In this document: in pieces, positions 21,726-34,234 of the stretch
Numbering within the stretch: the first letter of the stretch is position 1
Layout: each line of letters opens with the position of its first letter
Assembly: GCA_002633025.1 (NCBI GenBank)
Contig: NMRB01001458.1
Span: 1-64,000, forward strand
Direction of reading: 5' to 3'
Source of the DNA: Notospermus geniculatus
Taxonomy: Eukaryota > Nemertea > Pilidiophora > Heteronemertea > Lineidae
DNA: 64,000 nucleotides
The notes under the pieces: model-generated
The model's input: the letters and a program-made list of their open reading frames with translations, nothing else
Database searches by the model: none
What the model was told of the DNA's origin: nothing
Made by a program: the position numbers and the translations under genes

Positions 21726-22045
21726 ACTCGACGCAATGGTTCCTGGGCTCGCCGCCAGGCGAAAAATGACGTAGCCAGCGAATTACTTTGTCGAACCAGC
21801 GAGTAGAATGCCTCATAGAGGATTTTTCAGGAATATGCATTTTTGTCTCCCATTGCATGAACACGCCGCATTAGTTGTGCTTAGCGGTACTGTTTCCACG
21901 AAAGATATCCGTAGTAAGTAATCATATATGAATGGATACAATATCACCGAAAATAACACGAAAATTCGGGATTTTGTGGCGGTCGTCTGCTTTCTGCTTA
22001 TAGGCCAAGCCGAAGTTGAATGTTCGCTTCACTGTCTATCACCCC
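21726..22045. other. No feature recognised before the assembly gap
   Basis: About 320 bp with no similarity to the 5' LTR at 27,308-27,664, although the 3' LTR of the BEL element would be expected on this side. Confidence 0.4.
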
Positions 22046-22798
22046 NNNNNNNNNNNNNNNNNNNNNNNNNNNNNNNNNNNNNNNNNNNNNNNNNNNNNNN
22101 NNNNNNNNNNNNNNNNNNNNNNNNNNNNNNNNNNNNNNNNNNNNNNNNNNNNNNNNNNNNNNNNNNNNNNNNNNNNNNNNNNNNNNNNNNNNNNNNNNNN
22201 NNNNNNNNNNNNNNNNNNNNNNNNNNNNNNNNNNNNNNNNNNNNNNNNNNNNNNNNNNNNNNNNNNNNNNNNNNNNNNNNNNNNNNNNNNNNNNNNNNNN
22301 NNNNNNNNNNNNNNNNNNNNNNNNNNNNNNNNNNNNNNNNNNNNNNNNNNNNNNNNNNNNNNNNNNNNNNNNNNNNNNNNNNNNNNNNNNNNNNNNNNNN
22401 NNNNNNNNNNNNNNNNNNNNNNNNNNNNNNNNNNNNNNNNNNNNNNNNNNNNNNNNNNNNNNNNNNNNNNNNNNNNNNNNNNNNNNNNNNNNNNNNNNNN
22501 NNNNNNNNNNNNNNNNNNNNNNNNNNNNNNNNNNNNNNNNNNNNNNNNNNNNNNNNNNNNNNNNNNNNNNNNNNNNNNNNNNNNNNNNNNNNNNNNNNNN
22601 NNNNNNNNNNNNNNNNNNNNNNNNNNNNNNNNNNNNNNNNNNNNNNNNNNNNNNNNNNNNNNNNNNNNNNNNNNNNNNNNNNNNNNNNNNNNNNNNNNNN
22701 NNNNNNNNNNNNNNNNNNNNNNNNNNNNNNNNNNNNNNNNNNNNNNNNNNNNNNNNNNNNNNNNNNNNNNNNNNNNNNNNNNNNNNNNNNNNNNNNNN
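22046..22798. other. Assembly gap (753 N)
   Basis: Unknown bases. The gap removes the C-terminal integrase half, any envelope-like region and possibly the 3' LTR of the BEL/Pao element. True size may differ. Confidence 0.99.
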
Positions 22799-25700
22799 AA
22801 ACGTCTGAATGCCAACATGAAATCCGCCAACGATAGTGAATCCGTCATTTCAAGATGAACACCACGGATCACTGCGCACGTGAACAAGAGAATGTACAAC
22901 TTTCTTCGGGGAATGTCGCTACAGAAAAGCGGACCAGCGTAGTCCAAACCAGTTACTGTGAACGGAGGGGCCTGCTGAACCCTCAGCTCAGGTAATGGCG
23001 CGAACGTCTGATTGCAAGCCTCGGCATCAACCCTTTGACATGGGATACATTCCCGCTTCACGGCCTTTACCATGCGTCGCAGACCGATGATCCAATAGTT
23101 ATCTCTCAAAGCTGAGATGACAGTATTCACACCTGCATGCTTCATCAGTTGATGTTGGAACCGAACCAAGAGCTTCGCTAAGTGACCGCGTGGCAAGATA
23201 ATGGGGTGTTTCGACTCGAATGGAAGTGTGGACTCCTGCAGTCTACCTTTGACACGCAACAGCCCATCCATGTCTACATACGGGTCCAACTTAGCAAGAG
23301 CTGACGATTTGGGTATAGATTTACCTTGTTTCAGTGACTGAATTTCACTGAGAAATGCTTCATTTTGTACAGATATGAATAACTGCGTTCTTGCACAAGA
23401 CATCTCGTCACCACTGAGATCACCCGAGCGACGATCAGATGCATTCCTTACATTGTGAACAAAACGAAGAATCCAGGCAGTAATGCGAACTGCTTTGGTG
23501 AACTTTCCCCATTTGTCAACATTCAACACACTAGTTTGTGACTGCGTACTAAGAGTACTGACTGCAACCTTAGCCTCAGCTGAAACGTCTGTGACGTCAT
23601 TCTCAACTGCCATGACATGCTCTGGTACCTCACCATCGGACAACCAAGTTGGACCATGCAACCACAACGTTGACTTGGACAACTCATTTGCAAATAACCC
23701 TCGTGTTAGCAGATCGGCGGGATTATCCTTACCAGGGCAATGAGACCACTGAGATGGGGGGACCAATTCCTGAATTTCGGACACTCTGTTCGCAACGAAG
23801 GGCTTCCATCGGCCAGGATCACCCTTTATCCATGTCAAAGCTACGGTGGAGTCAGTCCAGCACTTGGTGACAACTTCAGGCACCATCAACGCACTATGAA
23901 CAAACACAAGCAGCCTAGCCGACATCAGAGCTCCAAGTAGTTCTAACCGGGGAAGACTGATCCTCTTTAGAGGAGCAACACGTGCCCTAGAAGTGACAAA
24001 TGCTGTTTGAAACTTCCCGCTACCAATGGGAATGCGAAGATAGACCACCGCGCCATAGCCTCGTTCAGAGCTGTCACCGAATGAGTGAATCTCAAGGCCG
24101 TCCACTCTTGTCCAACCAGAGGGAAAATAACATCGTGGAAATCTCAACGAACGAATGATTTCAAAACTGTTCAACCAGCACACGAACTTTGAACGTACAT
24201 CAGATGGAACTGGTTGATCCCAGTCAAGTCCCAACTGCCAAATATCCTGAAAGAGGATTTTGACCAACATGATGAACGGTGTGAGGAATCCCAGAGGGTC
24301 GTACAACCTAGCGATGAAACTCAACACTACTCGCTTAGTAACAACAACTTCGGCCGAGACATCCAAACCATCGAAAGAGAAGCAGTCAAGATCGACCAAC
24401 CACCGAAGACCCAAGATCTTCACAGACTGTGTGCCAGCTGCCTTAGCAGTCATGCTCAAGACTTCTTTGCTATTGGAGGAGACCTTGGCTAGACTCATTC
24501 CTGCCTCGTTAAAGATAGCCACAGACTCATCAAACAGCTGACAACACTCTTCTGTGTGATCAGCACCGGACAGAAAATCGTCAACAAACAGATTCGCCTT
24601 CAACTCATCGACAGTTCTCGTAACTGGATACTGAGACAGATGAAAACGAATGGTCGCATTCAACAAGAAGGGACTACTGGTATTGCCAAACGGAACTCTC
24701 AAAATTTTCATTTTTCGAATTTGACCATTGTCATCCCACAAGAAACGATGAACGTCCTGATCCTCCCCTCTCACCCTGATCTGAAGGAAAGCCTTCGTGA
24801 TATCAGCAGTTAATGCGATACGCCAACGGCGGAAGCGAATCAAAATTCCTACCAGATCAGGAAGGAGCGAAGGACCAGACTCCAAACAGTCATTTAGTGA
24901 GATACCATTGGGGCCTACCGCTGAAGCGTCAAAAACCGGACGCACCTTGGTTGTCAAGCTCGACTCCCTTACCACCGGATGGTGAGGAAGATAGTAAACA
25001 GGTCGACTAACAGGACTAGGTTCGGATTTGACCTCTTGAATTATACCAGAATCTTCCATTTCACGTATTGCTTTGTCATACTGAACTTTCAATTCGGCAT
25101 TTCTATTTAACCTACGAGACAAGCTCGCCAATCGAGACCTAGCGAAGTTCTCGTTGTTCATGAGTTGGTCAGGGCCAGGATGGGTTTTCCATGGCAGACT
25201 GATTTCATATCTACCATTTGCAAACTTGATTGACTCATTAAAGTTTTGCAACACTTTGCTCTCTTTGGATTGATCAGCAAAGGGAACAATACCGATGGAC
25301 TCAAGGTCCCAAAATGTTTTCAGTGATGCTTCTGACACAGAAAGATCAGTCAATGTGACCAAACACACAGGCTCAGAAACTGACCCTCCACCACGTTGGT
25401 TCCAAGACCCTGAGAGTACCCAACCGAAGATGGATTCCTGCGCCACAACACCCTCAGATCCCCTTATGAGACCCTGTCGCATGAAGCTCCAATAAAAATC
25501 TAACCCCACAAGGATGTCAATTCTCAAATCGGAGCGATCAACATAGTTGTCGGCAAATTCCATGTGGCCAAAGGAATCAATCACGTGCTTGGGAACTCTT
25601 GGTCTAACCATCGGTGCACATATTGTGCGCACTTCGACTGCCTCAAGGGTCCCACAGTTATTTGCATCAGTTCCGCAGAGTGTCATCCTGTAAACATCGT

Positions 25701-27252
25701 GCACCCTCGAGGAGTTCGACATGCTACCACCGAATGCAGAATAAGCATGTTGTTTGGATTTCACCCATGCTGGCTTCGCCCTTTGAACCAAGTCGCTAGT
25801 GACATAAGAGCAATCAGAACCTGTGTCAAACAACAAAGTAACCTTTGTGGTGCAACTGTCTCCTCGAAGGTACACTTGCGCTGTTTGCAGGATTGTACCA
25901 GAAACTTCCGCGGGCTGACATGATGAACACGTGATTACTGCGTTTGAGTGGGTTTGCTCATGACTCAGAGTTCCACTATTCGATGACACTTCTGTATTTG
26001 GAGACACATTTGATAAACTTTCAGATTTTCTTCTACACAAAATCGAATGATGTTTCCCACCACATTTCTTACAATTGGCGGAACATGCATTTGCAAAGTG
26101 AGAAGAGGACAAACAACGAAAGCACAATCCAGCTTTACGAATTTTCTCCTGGCGTTCGGACCACGACATTTTGATCAACTTCCTACAGTCTCCAGAATTC
26201 TTATGTTTACCACAGAATTTACACGTAGATTCTGTCGTCACGGTCAGCGCAGATGCAGACGAAACGGTTTCCTCACTTGACACGTTTGATTCAGTGGTTT
26301 TAGAATTTGCATGTGACGGCACCGAAGGGGTTTTAAACGACTCACAACGTTCCCGTCGTTGAATCTCTCCCTTGAGAAACTGCAGAAGCCAGGGCAGGTC
26401 TCGTTCGTGCCCTTCGGCATTTCTGGACCACTCCATACGAATTTCATGCGGTAATCTGGAGAGTATCACTGGTGTTAGAAAGAGCCCGTATGTTGCACCA
26501 TCAACACCAAGCGTTTCCAAACTCCGGATATGACCTTGCAACCTATCTTGTAACGCCCACAAGTTAGCTACAGTGATTTTGCTAGCACACTGCAAATTCA
26601 GCAACTTCTGAATATGCGAGAAAATGATGCGTTCCTTATTATCATATCTTTCTTTCAATAACTGGCGAGCGTTGTTGTAATTGTCAGCCGTCGTGGCCAA
26701 ACCACTGATCACACCACTAGCTTCACCCCTCAGTAGAGTTTGCAAATAAGTAAGCTTGCTAATTTCTGGGAGATCGGAATCATGTATGGAGGCATTAAAC
26801 TTATCCCAGAAAGTTCGCCATTCACAAATGTCACCAGAAAATTTCGGCAATTTGAGCTTTGGTAGCTTCACGTTTGGCTTCACAGCTGGGGTGGGATTAA
26901 ATTGACTAGGTTGAGGAACGCTGCCGAGTTTATGAGACACACCCACATGCGACATTTCGTCAAATAACACGGCTGCGTCAACACGGCACTTACGTTTTTC
27001 CTCTCGGTAGTCTGCTGCCGAATCCACCTCGATCATAAGCTGCTTTTCGTCAGCTATCTGACATTCGATTTCGGTCTGCACGTCGTCGAGTTTCCCGAGT
27101 TGCTTGTCAAATCCGTCCATTTGATCCTTCAGTATGATTTGTGAGATTCGTTGTCCATCTCGACTTGCTCGTAACGTGTCCCTTATGGCGTTCTCCGCTC
27201 GCGTCAGCCATCCCCGGGCCGCCGTTCGTCGTCGTATTAGTTCTTCAGCCAT
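22799..27252 (-). CDS. BEL/Pao gag-pol polyprotein (partial at C terminus)
   Basis: The ATG at 27,252 opens 1,484 continuous codons to the gap. Domain order is that of BEL/Pao: a coiled-coil-like N-terminal region, a DUF1759 gag region from about residue 140 (LPKLKLPKFSGD...W..FWD.F), Cys/His zinc knuckles at about 345-400 (CKFCGKH, CFRCLSSSHFANAC, CKKCGGKHHSILC), an aspartic protease with LLFDTGSDCSY near 476, reverse transcriptase with FVDDF near 890, RNase H (SFGDSSERGYG near 1,060, TDSTVALTW near 1,135), and the integrase zinc-binding domain from about 1,350 with the first catalytic Asp in GLDYAGPL near 1,438. The frame is also open upstream of the ATG, through the primer-binding site; the first ATG is taken as the start. 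The remaining integrase is in the N block. Confidence 0.9.
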
Positions 27253-27284
27253 AGTTCGTTCATGAAGGAGTTTCAGCAGTGTGT

Positions 27285-27302
27285 TCCCGGGTTTCGGCAC
27301 CA
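27285..27302 (-). other. Primer-binding site complementary to tRNA-Phe
   Basis: On the minus strand TGGTGCCGAAACCCGGGA lies 5 nt after the LTR end. Its complement matches the 3' end of animal tRNA-Phe including CCA (recalled family knowledge), which would prime minus-strand cDNA synthesis. Confidence 0.75.
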
Positions 27303-27307
27303 AATTA

Positions 27308-27664
27308 TGTTGGGGAGAGCATATGGAAGAATAAACGACGGACGAACAAGTTCATATAAAATCTGGCGGCCTAGTGACCAACCACTCTTTATTGCACAAA
27401 TTTATAGCAAACAAATTGAGATGAGGTAAGAATTCACGGACCGCAAGAGAAAACACCTCACATTTGTCACGAGAGTTACGCAGTGACGTTTCGGCCCGCT
27501 AAACACTGATTTAAAGGTACCAGTTCGCAACATAGCTATTCAACTCATCATCTCACCAACCGTTCAACAAAGTCTGAAACAAATCACACGAACAGATAAT
27601 TCAAGGTGAAAAAGTCACAATCGACCAGAAGTTGTGGGAAGTGGCGCGAAAAGTGAAAACGTCG
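27308..27664 (-). repeat. 5' LTR of the BEL/Pao element (incomplete)
   Basis: On the minus strand the LTR ends CTCTCCCCAACA just before the primer-binding site. The outer boundary is not visible because a single-N assembly join at 27,665 is followed at once by LINE coding sequence. TTTATTG near 27,390 reads CAATAAA on the minus strand and may be its poly(A) signal. Confidence 0.6.
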
Positions 27665-28244
27665 NAGGTACAGTACTTCAGTAGAGCGTTTGCTTGAGGA
27701 TGTCCACATTCCTGACCAACTTTTTTATTGCGATGATCTTAACTGCAACACACATAAAGAGGCAATTGAGCAACTATATGATGATGTTGTTAAAGTCTGC
27801 TTAACAGCAAGTAGAGAAACGATCCCTGTTTCCTCTTTCAATGAGAGAACAGGGGGTATACCAGGTTGGAATGAATATGTTTCTAGAGATAGAGAAACCG
27901 CCTTATACTGGCACAGACTTTGGAAGTCTATGGGTTCACCTCGTAACGGTCCAGTTGCCGATATGAGGAGAAATTCGCGAGCCAAATACCATCTGGCCAT
28001 TCGATTGGTCCGGAAGTCAAAGGATTCTGTAACTGCGAACAACATAGCAAACTCTCTACTTGAAAATAGGAATAGAGATTTCTGGTCTGAGATAAAAAAA
28101 ATATCCTCTTCAAAGAAAAGTCTGCCAAAGAATGTAGATGGTCAGGTCGGTAACGAAGCTATTGGAAATCTTTTTGCTGATAAGTATAAGACTTTATTTA
28201 ACTCAGTGCCATATTCTGATGATGACATGACTGAAACGCAATGA

Positions 28245-28445
28245 CCTTGAAGGTCAGAGGCCAAGGTCAAGGTCAAACAATTCTAAAGTGCAAATCTGCT
28301 CAGAATTTCAGGAGAAAACTAATTAGAGGACTGAATTAACCATCTCCTATAAGTTTAACAAAGTATGCCTGTTCCAGTTACGCAATACTTCTCAAGGTCA
28401 GAGGTCAAGGTCACAGTAAATTAGCTCTAGAGTAGTAAGCTTCTC
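28245..28445. repeat. Insertion in the LINE with TGACCTTGAAGGTCA and AGGTCAAGGTCA words
   Basis: Separates two LINE coding segments. Contains an inverted TGACCTTGAAGGTCA and, at its other end, CTCAAGGTCAGAGGTCAAGG. Resembles the AGGTCA-rich edges of repeat families A and C. Confidence 0.5.
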
Positions 28446-29229
28446 ATCGGAAACCATTGACATCGCTCCGATGTCCTTTTCTTGTTCTCAACGATAATAT
28501 CGATTCCTAAGAACTGCAGGAAATCTGCATCAGACTCCAAGAACTATCGTGGTATTGCCTTAAACAGTCCTTTATGTAAGTTGTTAGAAGAAGTCATTCT
28601 GCTAAAATGTGACCAAGACCTTGTAACCTCTGACCTTCAGTTTGGTTTCAAGAAGAAAACATCGACTACTCACTGTTCGTACCTTGTGAAAGAGGCAATT
28701 CAATATTATCTTAGAGGAGGAAGCAGCGTTTACGCTATGCTCTTGGACGCAAGCAAAGCGTTCGATCGTGTAGAATACATCAAATTGTTTCGCACATTGC
28801 GCAATAAGGGGATGTGTCCATTATTCTGCAGAGTTATTGCCTTTATGTACACTAAACAGAAGATGCGAGTTCGCTGGGGCAACTATCACTCAGAATTTTT
28901 CTTTGCACAGAATGGTGTTAAACAAGGCGGGATTTTGTCACCGTTTCTCTTTTCAATTTATGCAGAGGAACTACTAGAAAACTTAAGAAAAGTTGGTCTT
29001 GGATGTCACATTGGGGTAACCTTTGTTGGAGCGTTAGCATACGCTGACGATTTAATAATCCTGGCTCCAACCAAGTTTGCTTTAAGCACACTATTGAAAA
29101 CAGCTTCTGCCAGCGCAGCGCGGTTGCATCTCATTTTCAATCCCGACAAATGTCAACTGCTTGTTTTCTCTAGGAAGAACAGAGTGCAAGGGTTTAGGGA
29201 ATCTATTATATTTGAAGGTGTGCGCGTTG

Positions 29230-29543
29230 TCGAGGATGATAACGCGAAACACCTTGGTATAATCATCGGCAATAATGGAACAAGATAACTTCAACGCTAC
29301 TGTATCAGACTTTAACAAGAGAGTTAATGTTCTCATGTCACGTTTTCACTTTTGCTGTCCTTTTATTAGATCGCGTCATCGAGTCAAGTACAACAAGCCG
29401 TCGAGGATGATAACGCGAAACACCTTGGTATAATCATCAGCAATAATGGCGAACAAGATAACTTCAACGCTACTGTATCAGACTTTAACAAGAGAGTTAA
29501 TGTTCTCATGTCGCGTTTTCACTTTTGCTGTCCTTTTATTAGA
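29230..29543 (+). repeat. Imperfect 143-bp direct duplication inside the LINE
   Basis: Unit CGAGGATGATAACGCG...CTTTTATTAGAT occurs at 29,230-29,372 and again from 29,401 (offset 171 bp), with 28 bp of unrelated filler between. The first unit lacks two bases (AATGGAACAAG against AATGGCGAACAAG). Confidence 0.85.
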
Positions 29544-30140
29544 TTTAAACTGGTTGAGACGTATTGTATGTCGTACTATGGTTCACAACTATGGGATTTT
29601 AGTCATAATAATGTCGATGTAATTTTTACAGCCTGGCGGCGAGCGGTGCGCAGGGTCCTTGGACTTCACCCCAGGACACATAACATACTCATTCCTTTGA
29701 TTATGGGTAGAGACGCCGTTCAGGTCTTACTCCACAGACGGTTACTAAACTTCTTTAAAGGCGCATATTATCATCAAAATCCCCTTATTCAATTAGCAGC
29801 AAAAATTTCCTTCAATGGCAGTGCGTCGGCGATTGGTAATTCCCTTACTTTATTACGAAATATGTACAATCTAACTAGAGATAACCTATTAGGCACACAT
29901 TCCAGTAACCTTATTTCTCCCCCGGTTAACGAGGAGACATCGCGTACCGCAAGAACCATTGTTGATTTCATGCACTTGCGTTATGCTCTTCCTGGAGAGT
30001 CTGAGAGAATAAACAAAATCCTGAATTTTTGGTCTACTATGTAATGCAAACGGATACTAACCGCTCCTCTGTAAATACATTTCTCCCTGTACTTTATTTG
30101 CTCTCTGCTAGTCAGGGACCTTATTCACAAAAATTCGTAT

Positions 30141-30660
30141 ATTTTTTTAGTTACGGTACCGTAAAGTACTATTTTACGGTACCGTAAATATCTACCAATT
30201 TATAACGCCCCAGCAGCGGTGGCGGTGACGTGCGGCGAATCGCGGAACTGACGCAGGCTGGCACGACATTACGTCGTCTTTTTCTGCACTGTGAATTATA
30301 TGAAAAACATCTTTTCTCGCAAGTTTAATAACGTTTTAATAAAAGATAATCATAAGATATCATAATTCAGAAGGTGAGAATGAAAAAGCCTTGTAAAAAA
30401 ACTTTCTCCATTGATAAAAAATCCTGGACTTGAATGTTCTGCTTTGTGAATCTATAAGATTCTGGCCCCTATAGACACTAATCATTTCTGATGTTGGTTA
30501 CAGTAAATCTACAATTTTGAGCGAGAATATGGTGCTAAAAATTGTTGACTAAAAACCAAATTAATGTTAAAACGTAAAACATTCACTTCCACAGCAGTCT
30601 CTTCACCTGTCGAAAACTTTACAAGTCTTGACAACTTCACTGTTTTCAAGCATTTTTATG
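30141..30660. other. No gene; TTACGGTACCGTAA palindromes
   Basis: TTACGGTACCGTAAA occurs twice near 30,152-30,190 as perfect palindromes. Otherwise unrecognised. Confidence 0.4.
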
Positions 30661-30990
30661 AGGTACAAGGGGTACTCTCCTTAGTGTCCTCGGAAGGGGA
30701 AACAATACTTCCAAAGGGGACATATTCCCTCAATCCTTCGAACACTCCATTAGTCCATATGTCCCACCACAAACGGACACCCTATAATGTCCCACCACAC
30801 ACGGACACCTCACAAGGACACCTCTGACTCTGTGAGGTGGACTGTTTCATTTTAACCATTGGACACCGCTGAGTCACCATTGGGACACCATTGGAAGCAC
30901 CCAAGAAACACCCTCTCATACTGTGCGGTGTTCTCTTGGGTGTCCCTGCGGTGTTCCTGAAGGGTGTTTCTAGGGTGAATTCATGAATAT
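30661..30990. repeat. Cluster of GGTGTCC / GGACACC words
   Basis: Over about 330 bp the 7-mers GGACACC, GGTGTCC and close variants (AGTGTCC, GGGTGTC, GGTGTTC) occur many times in both orientations, e.g. 30,775, 30,801, 30,817, 30,866, 30,885, 30,938. The density resembles the subterminal arrays of CACTA-type transposons and lies just upstream of a transposon-derived pseudogene. Confidence 0.6.
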
Positions 30991-31173
30991 TTTTAGTAGG
31001 GGTTTGGCGGAAAAACCAAGGGAGCATGTGAATGAAGTTGCAGGTTGCATGGCCTGGGGTCTGTCACGTGGGGTATGGATCAAGACAGATAGCTAAGATG
31101 ATACAAATCAAGCCTGTTTAGTTCGAATTCAACTTCCACTTTTACTGTTACCAGGTGTCCATGCTGCCATACA

Positions 31174-33362
31174 GTGGATCGTGGCAAAAAACGAAAACGT
31201 GATGATGGAATTTGCATTTTACATGCAAAAGAAGCCAAGGCTGGTGACTTCACCTTTATTAAGAGTACAAAAGACCCAGATGAACGTTTCAACCACATAC
31301 GAGAAATCAAAAGGCGGAGACTGTCGCAACCATTGGAATCCCCCTATCGAATGGATGCAGTCTGTGCACAGATTCCCGACGTTTACTTAGACAGGCATGG
31401 TTACCATCGTAGTTGCTATGTACGTTTCACGGGGAAATCTACAACGCTTGGTGGACACCAGTGAGCAGCCATCGACAAGTGAAGGTAGAGCTTCAAGGAG
31501 ATCGTCAGAAACTATTTTCAATCCCGACTGTATATTTTGTAGACAGGAGAGTCGGAAAAAGGTAAAAGTGAAAGGCATGTGGACCACAGAAGACAGCAAA
31601 AGTTATGAGCGTGGTGGAGGTCAAACTATTGTCAAGCTTGCAGAAGAAAGAGGGGACTTCGAACTACTGAGGAGAATTTCAGGTTTTGATCTCTTTTCCT
31701 GTGAGGCAAAGTACCACTCAACCTGTCGTCGAGTTTACACTGCTAAGACTCCTGAGAGCTGGCGGTCTAAATCTGAGGAAAACGTCAATGGGCAAGCAGA
31801 TTTGGAGAAAGCACACAGGGAATCCTTTGAAAAAGTAGTTGAGGTTATCAATGTGACTGTCTTAACATGATTAACAGGTCATAAAGTTGTCCATCTGAGT
31901 GACCTACGAACCACTTACATCTCACATCTTACAAAAACCCCCTTTGCAAATCCCAATTATAGGGGAGAAAAACTGAAAACAAAATTAGAAAAGTGCAGCG
32001 AGTTACAGGGCCTCATTGGCTTCTGTCCTGTAAGGGGAGATGGGCGATTTTTTTCATTCAGTGTGTACGGTTTGAAAATGGGCATCAGGGAAGCGATAAT
32101 ATCTAGCTATGAACTTGGACAGAAAGACAAAATCGTGGAGGTCGCTGAGCTGTTACGGAATGAAATCGAAAAGACATTTCAACAGATTGATGCAATGCCA
32201 TGGCCCATCACAGTCAATGATCTCAATCTGACATCATCTGTGCTACCAGATGTTCTAGAGCAGTTTCTGACACATGTTCTGACAGGGGGCAGAGTACCAT
32301 CCAGGAGAGTACAGTTAGTCGTTAGGTTAGTTCTCTAGGCCAGGATATATGCCGGGCTGTTACAAATGGAAATGGAAACTTCCCAAGCATGTGATTTTAG
32401 GAATGGCGTTAAATGTTTCGCACTGCTGAACTGATTGTCATTCTCAACCGCATGGGCCATTGCGACAATTATTCCTTCTTGCTTGAACTGGAAACCGCCA
32501 TCGCTGTTGCTCTTGAAAAAACATCCAGCCTTTTGCCCTTAAGCATTATCAGGAATCCATCCTGCCCATCAATTTTCCACTCTGACTTTGACAATTTTGA
32601 TGAGTATGTCGATGACGTTTGCGGTGCTGGGTCTGTCCATCGTTCACATGGAATCATGCTCCAGGAGGTGATGACGGAAGATGGTGATGACACAGGGGGC
32701 ACACAGCCAGAGTTAAGATCAATACAAAGAGCAGGCAAAAGGTCTCTGCAGTACATCCCAGAAGCGGAACTTCCAGAATGCTATATGGGAAAAAGGAAGT
32801 CTCCCAAGCTCGAGATTTCGCAGAAGTATGTGGATGGGGGCCATGAAGCACATGTAAATAACATGACGAAAAACATGTTGTGGCTACTAATTCGTATTCA
32901 CAGTGCTCAGACAGGTCAGGAAGTGCCTGGCTGGGGTGGATATGTTTCACTAACTGGTGATGTCCCATCCACGTTGACTAGAGTGGAATACTATCCAATC
33001 ATTCGTCATGCAGTCACCGATATTATCGCTGTGAAAGAGTGTCTTCGGTACTCAGAAGAAGCATCGAAAGAGGTTGGACAACACTACGTCATCACCACGT
33101 TTGATCTTGGGGTTCGTATGAATACCCCCTGGTGTGGGCTGAGGAAAAACGTTACGAAAACCACATTGTGATGATCGGAACTTTCCATCTTGTCTGTGGC
33201 TATTTGAAAATGTTGGGCAAAAAAATGGAAGGGACTGGTTTTTCAGATATTCTCATTGAGGCTGACTTGATTTCTTCCAGTTCCTTAAGTGCGGTGATGT
33301 CGGCAAAGAACTACTCCAGGTCACTTCATTGTCACAAGGTCATGGTGGAGTCACTAGTGTGG
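31174..33362 (+). pseudogene. Decayed transposon-derived gene (unclassified invertebrate family)
   Basis: At least four frames must be linked: 31,174-31,435, 31,436-31,863, about 31,876-32,320 and 32,413-33,120, then 33,132-33,360. Conserved-looking blocks include CIFCRQESRKK, WTTEDSKSYERGGG, SGFDLFSCEAKYHSTCRRVY, ILNRMGHCDNYSFLLELETA, RNPSCPSIFHSDFDNFDE, VPGWGGYVS and IGTFHLVCGYLKMLGKKM. From memory, this set recurs in a large multicopy family of uncharacterised proteins in invertebrate genomes, taken to be transposon-encoded. The Cys-rich N terminus suggests a zinc-binding domain. Frameshifts near 31,435, 31,865, 32,320 and 33,120 and loss of sequence after 33,362 make it inactive. Superfamily not determined. 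Confidence 0.65.
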
Positions 33363-34230
33363 CGGCGCGGTGTTGCGCCAGGGTTTATGTTAAGTGTAGA
33401 GCTGAGATGCCCCCACCCCCTTGTGTGTATAACGACAGTGGAGACGGCCCCTGTCGCATGGTGCGCAGACGGATGCGCAGGACTCTCTCTCGACCGCATG
33501 GTTTTCTGCGACTGGATGTGAATTCGTTTTGTGGTAAATAACGTCTGAAACCTTTGTGATGCTGCTTTGCGCACGACTGCCCCGTCAATGGCGAGATCAT
33601 TCCCGCCCGGCGGCATCGGTCTCCGGAATAGGAGCAGTCAGCCGCGCATATTGCGGACAAAAATGGCAGCAAAGTTCTAGCAGGCCAGTGTACAAGACAT
33701 CTACGTGATTGCTGCACGATCGATAGTGACTGGGTCCGCTGTAGATGTAGTGACCACCTATCGGTCAACTCGCTGCCAGCTCCTATTGCAATCAGCCCAG
33801 CAGGTGGTCGCTGTCTGACCGAGCTCAACACAAAGCAATATTATGTCCCGCCTGCATATCTTGGAATGAGGTTATAAGCCTGTTAATCGGGCAGCTAATC
33901 GTTCTGTGCACTGAATGGTGTCGCCTGCCCACTAATGCCAGGCAGCCAATCGTATGCCTTCCCGAAAAAAGAGGCTGGCCTAAAGGGCATGAGCACAGGC
34001 AGAGCACTCTAGTGACAAAAAACCTAATCTATACCATGCCCGCTACCAAGTGGCCTGTACAAGGCCGTAATCCCAGGATTCATGCTGGCAACCCATACTA
34101 CAAGCCTAATACGTAAACGATGATCACCACCCGGCCTCGAAAACACCATACTCTAGGCCTATAGCCGTGCACCCTTGAAAACAACTGGAGCCGCTAGCCA
34201 AACTCTGAATGATACTCGAAATAAAATTCC
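33363..34230. other. No gene supported
   Basis: Overlapping frames of 60-148 codons lie on the minus strand, without domains or splice consensus. The sequence change at 33,362 marks the truncation of the preceding pseudogene. Confidence 0.35.
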
Positions 34231-34234
34231 CATG

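Larger units (their letters stand above)
22046..27664 (-). mobile_element. BEL/Pao LTR retrotransposon, 3' part hidden by gap
   Basis: A 5' LTR (27,308 to at least 27,664), a primer-binding site and a long gag-pol frame are in the correct order on the minus strand. The left limit falls in the N block, and 21,726-22,045 shows no matching LTR, so either the element is truncated or its end lies in the gap. The coding region has no internal stops over about 4.45 kb, which suggests a young insertion. Confidence 0.85.
27666..30140 (+). pseudogene. Non-LTR retrotransposon (LINE), broken; RT region present
   Basis: The frame is in progress at the join (no endonuclease domain). The first part (to 28,244) carries IPGWNEYVSRDRETAL and RNRDFWSEIKKI, typical of the linker before LINE reverse transcriptase. 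A repeat rich in AGGTCA words (28,245-28,445) interrupts it. RT resumes at about 28,446 with NYRGIALNS, FGFKKKTSTTHC, LLDASKAFDRVEY, GVKQGGILSPFLF and the catalytic AYADD near 29,040. A 143-bp direct duplication (29,230-29,372 and 29,401-29,543) plus a missing CG breaks the frame again. The C-terminal part (29,508-30,044) with YYGSQLWD and WRRAVRRVLGLHPRTHN is intact. Dead copy; clade not assigned beyond jockey/CR1-like. Confidence 0.85.

Noticed and set aside
22046-22798. Long frames of 262-302 codons across the N block
   Set aside because: They are runs of unknown residues with no sequence evidence.
23483-26447. Plus-strand frames of 60-119 codons across the BEL/Pao region
   Set aside because: Shadows of the continuous minus-strand gag-pol frame, which has clear domains.
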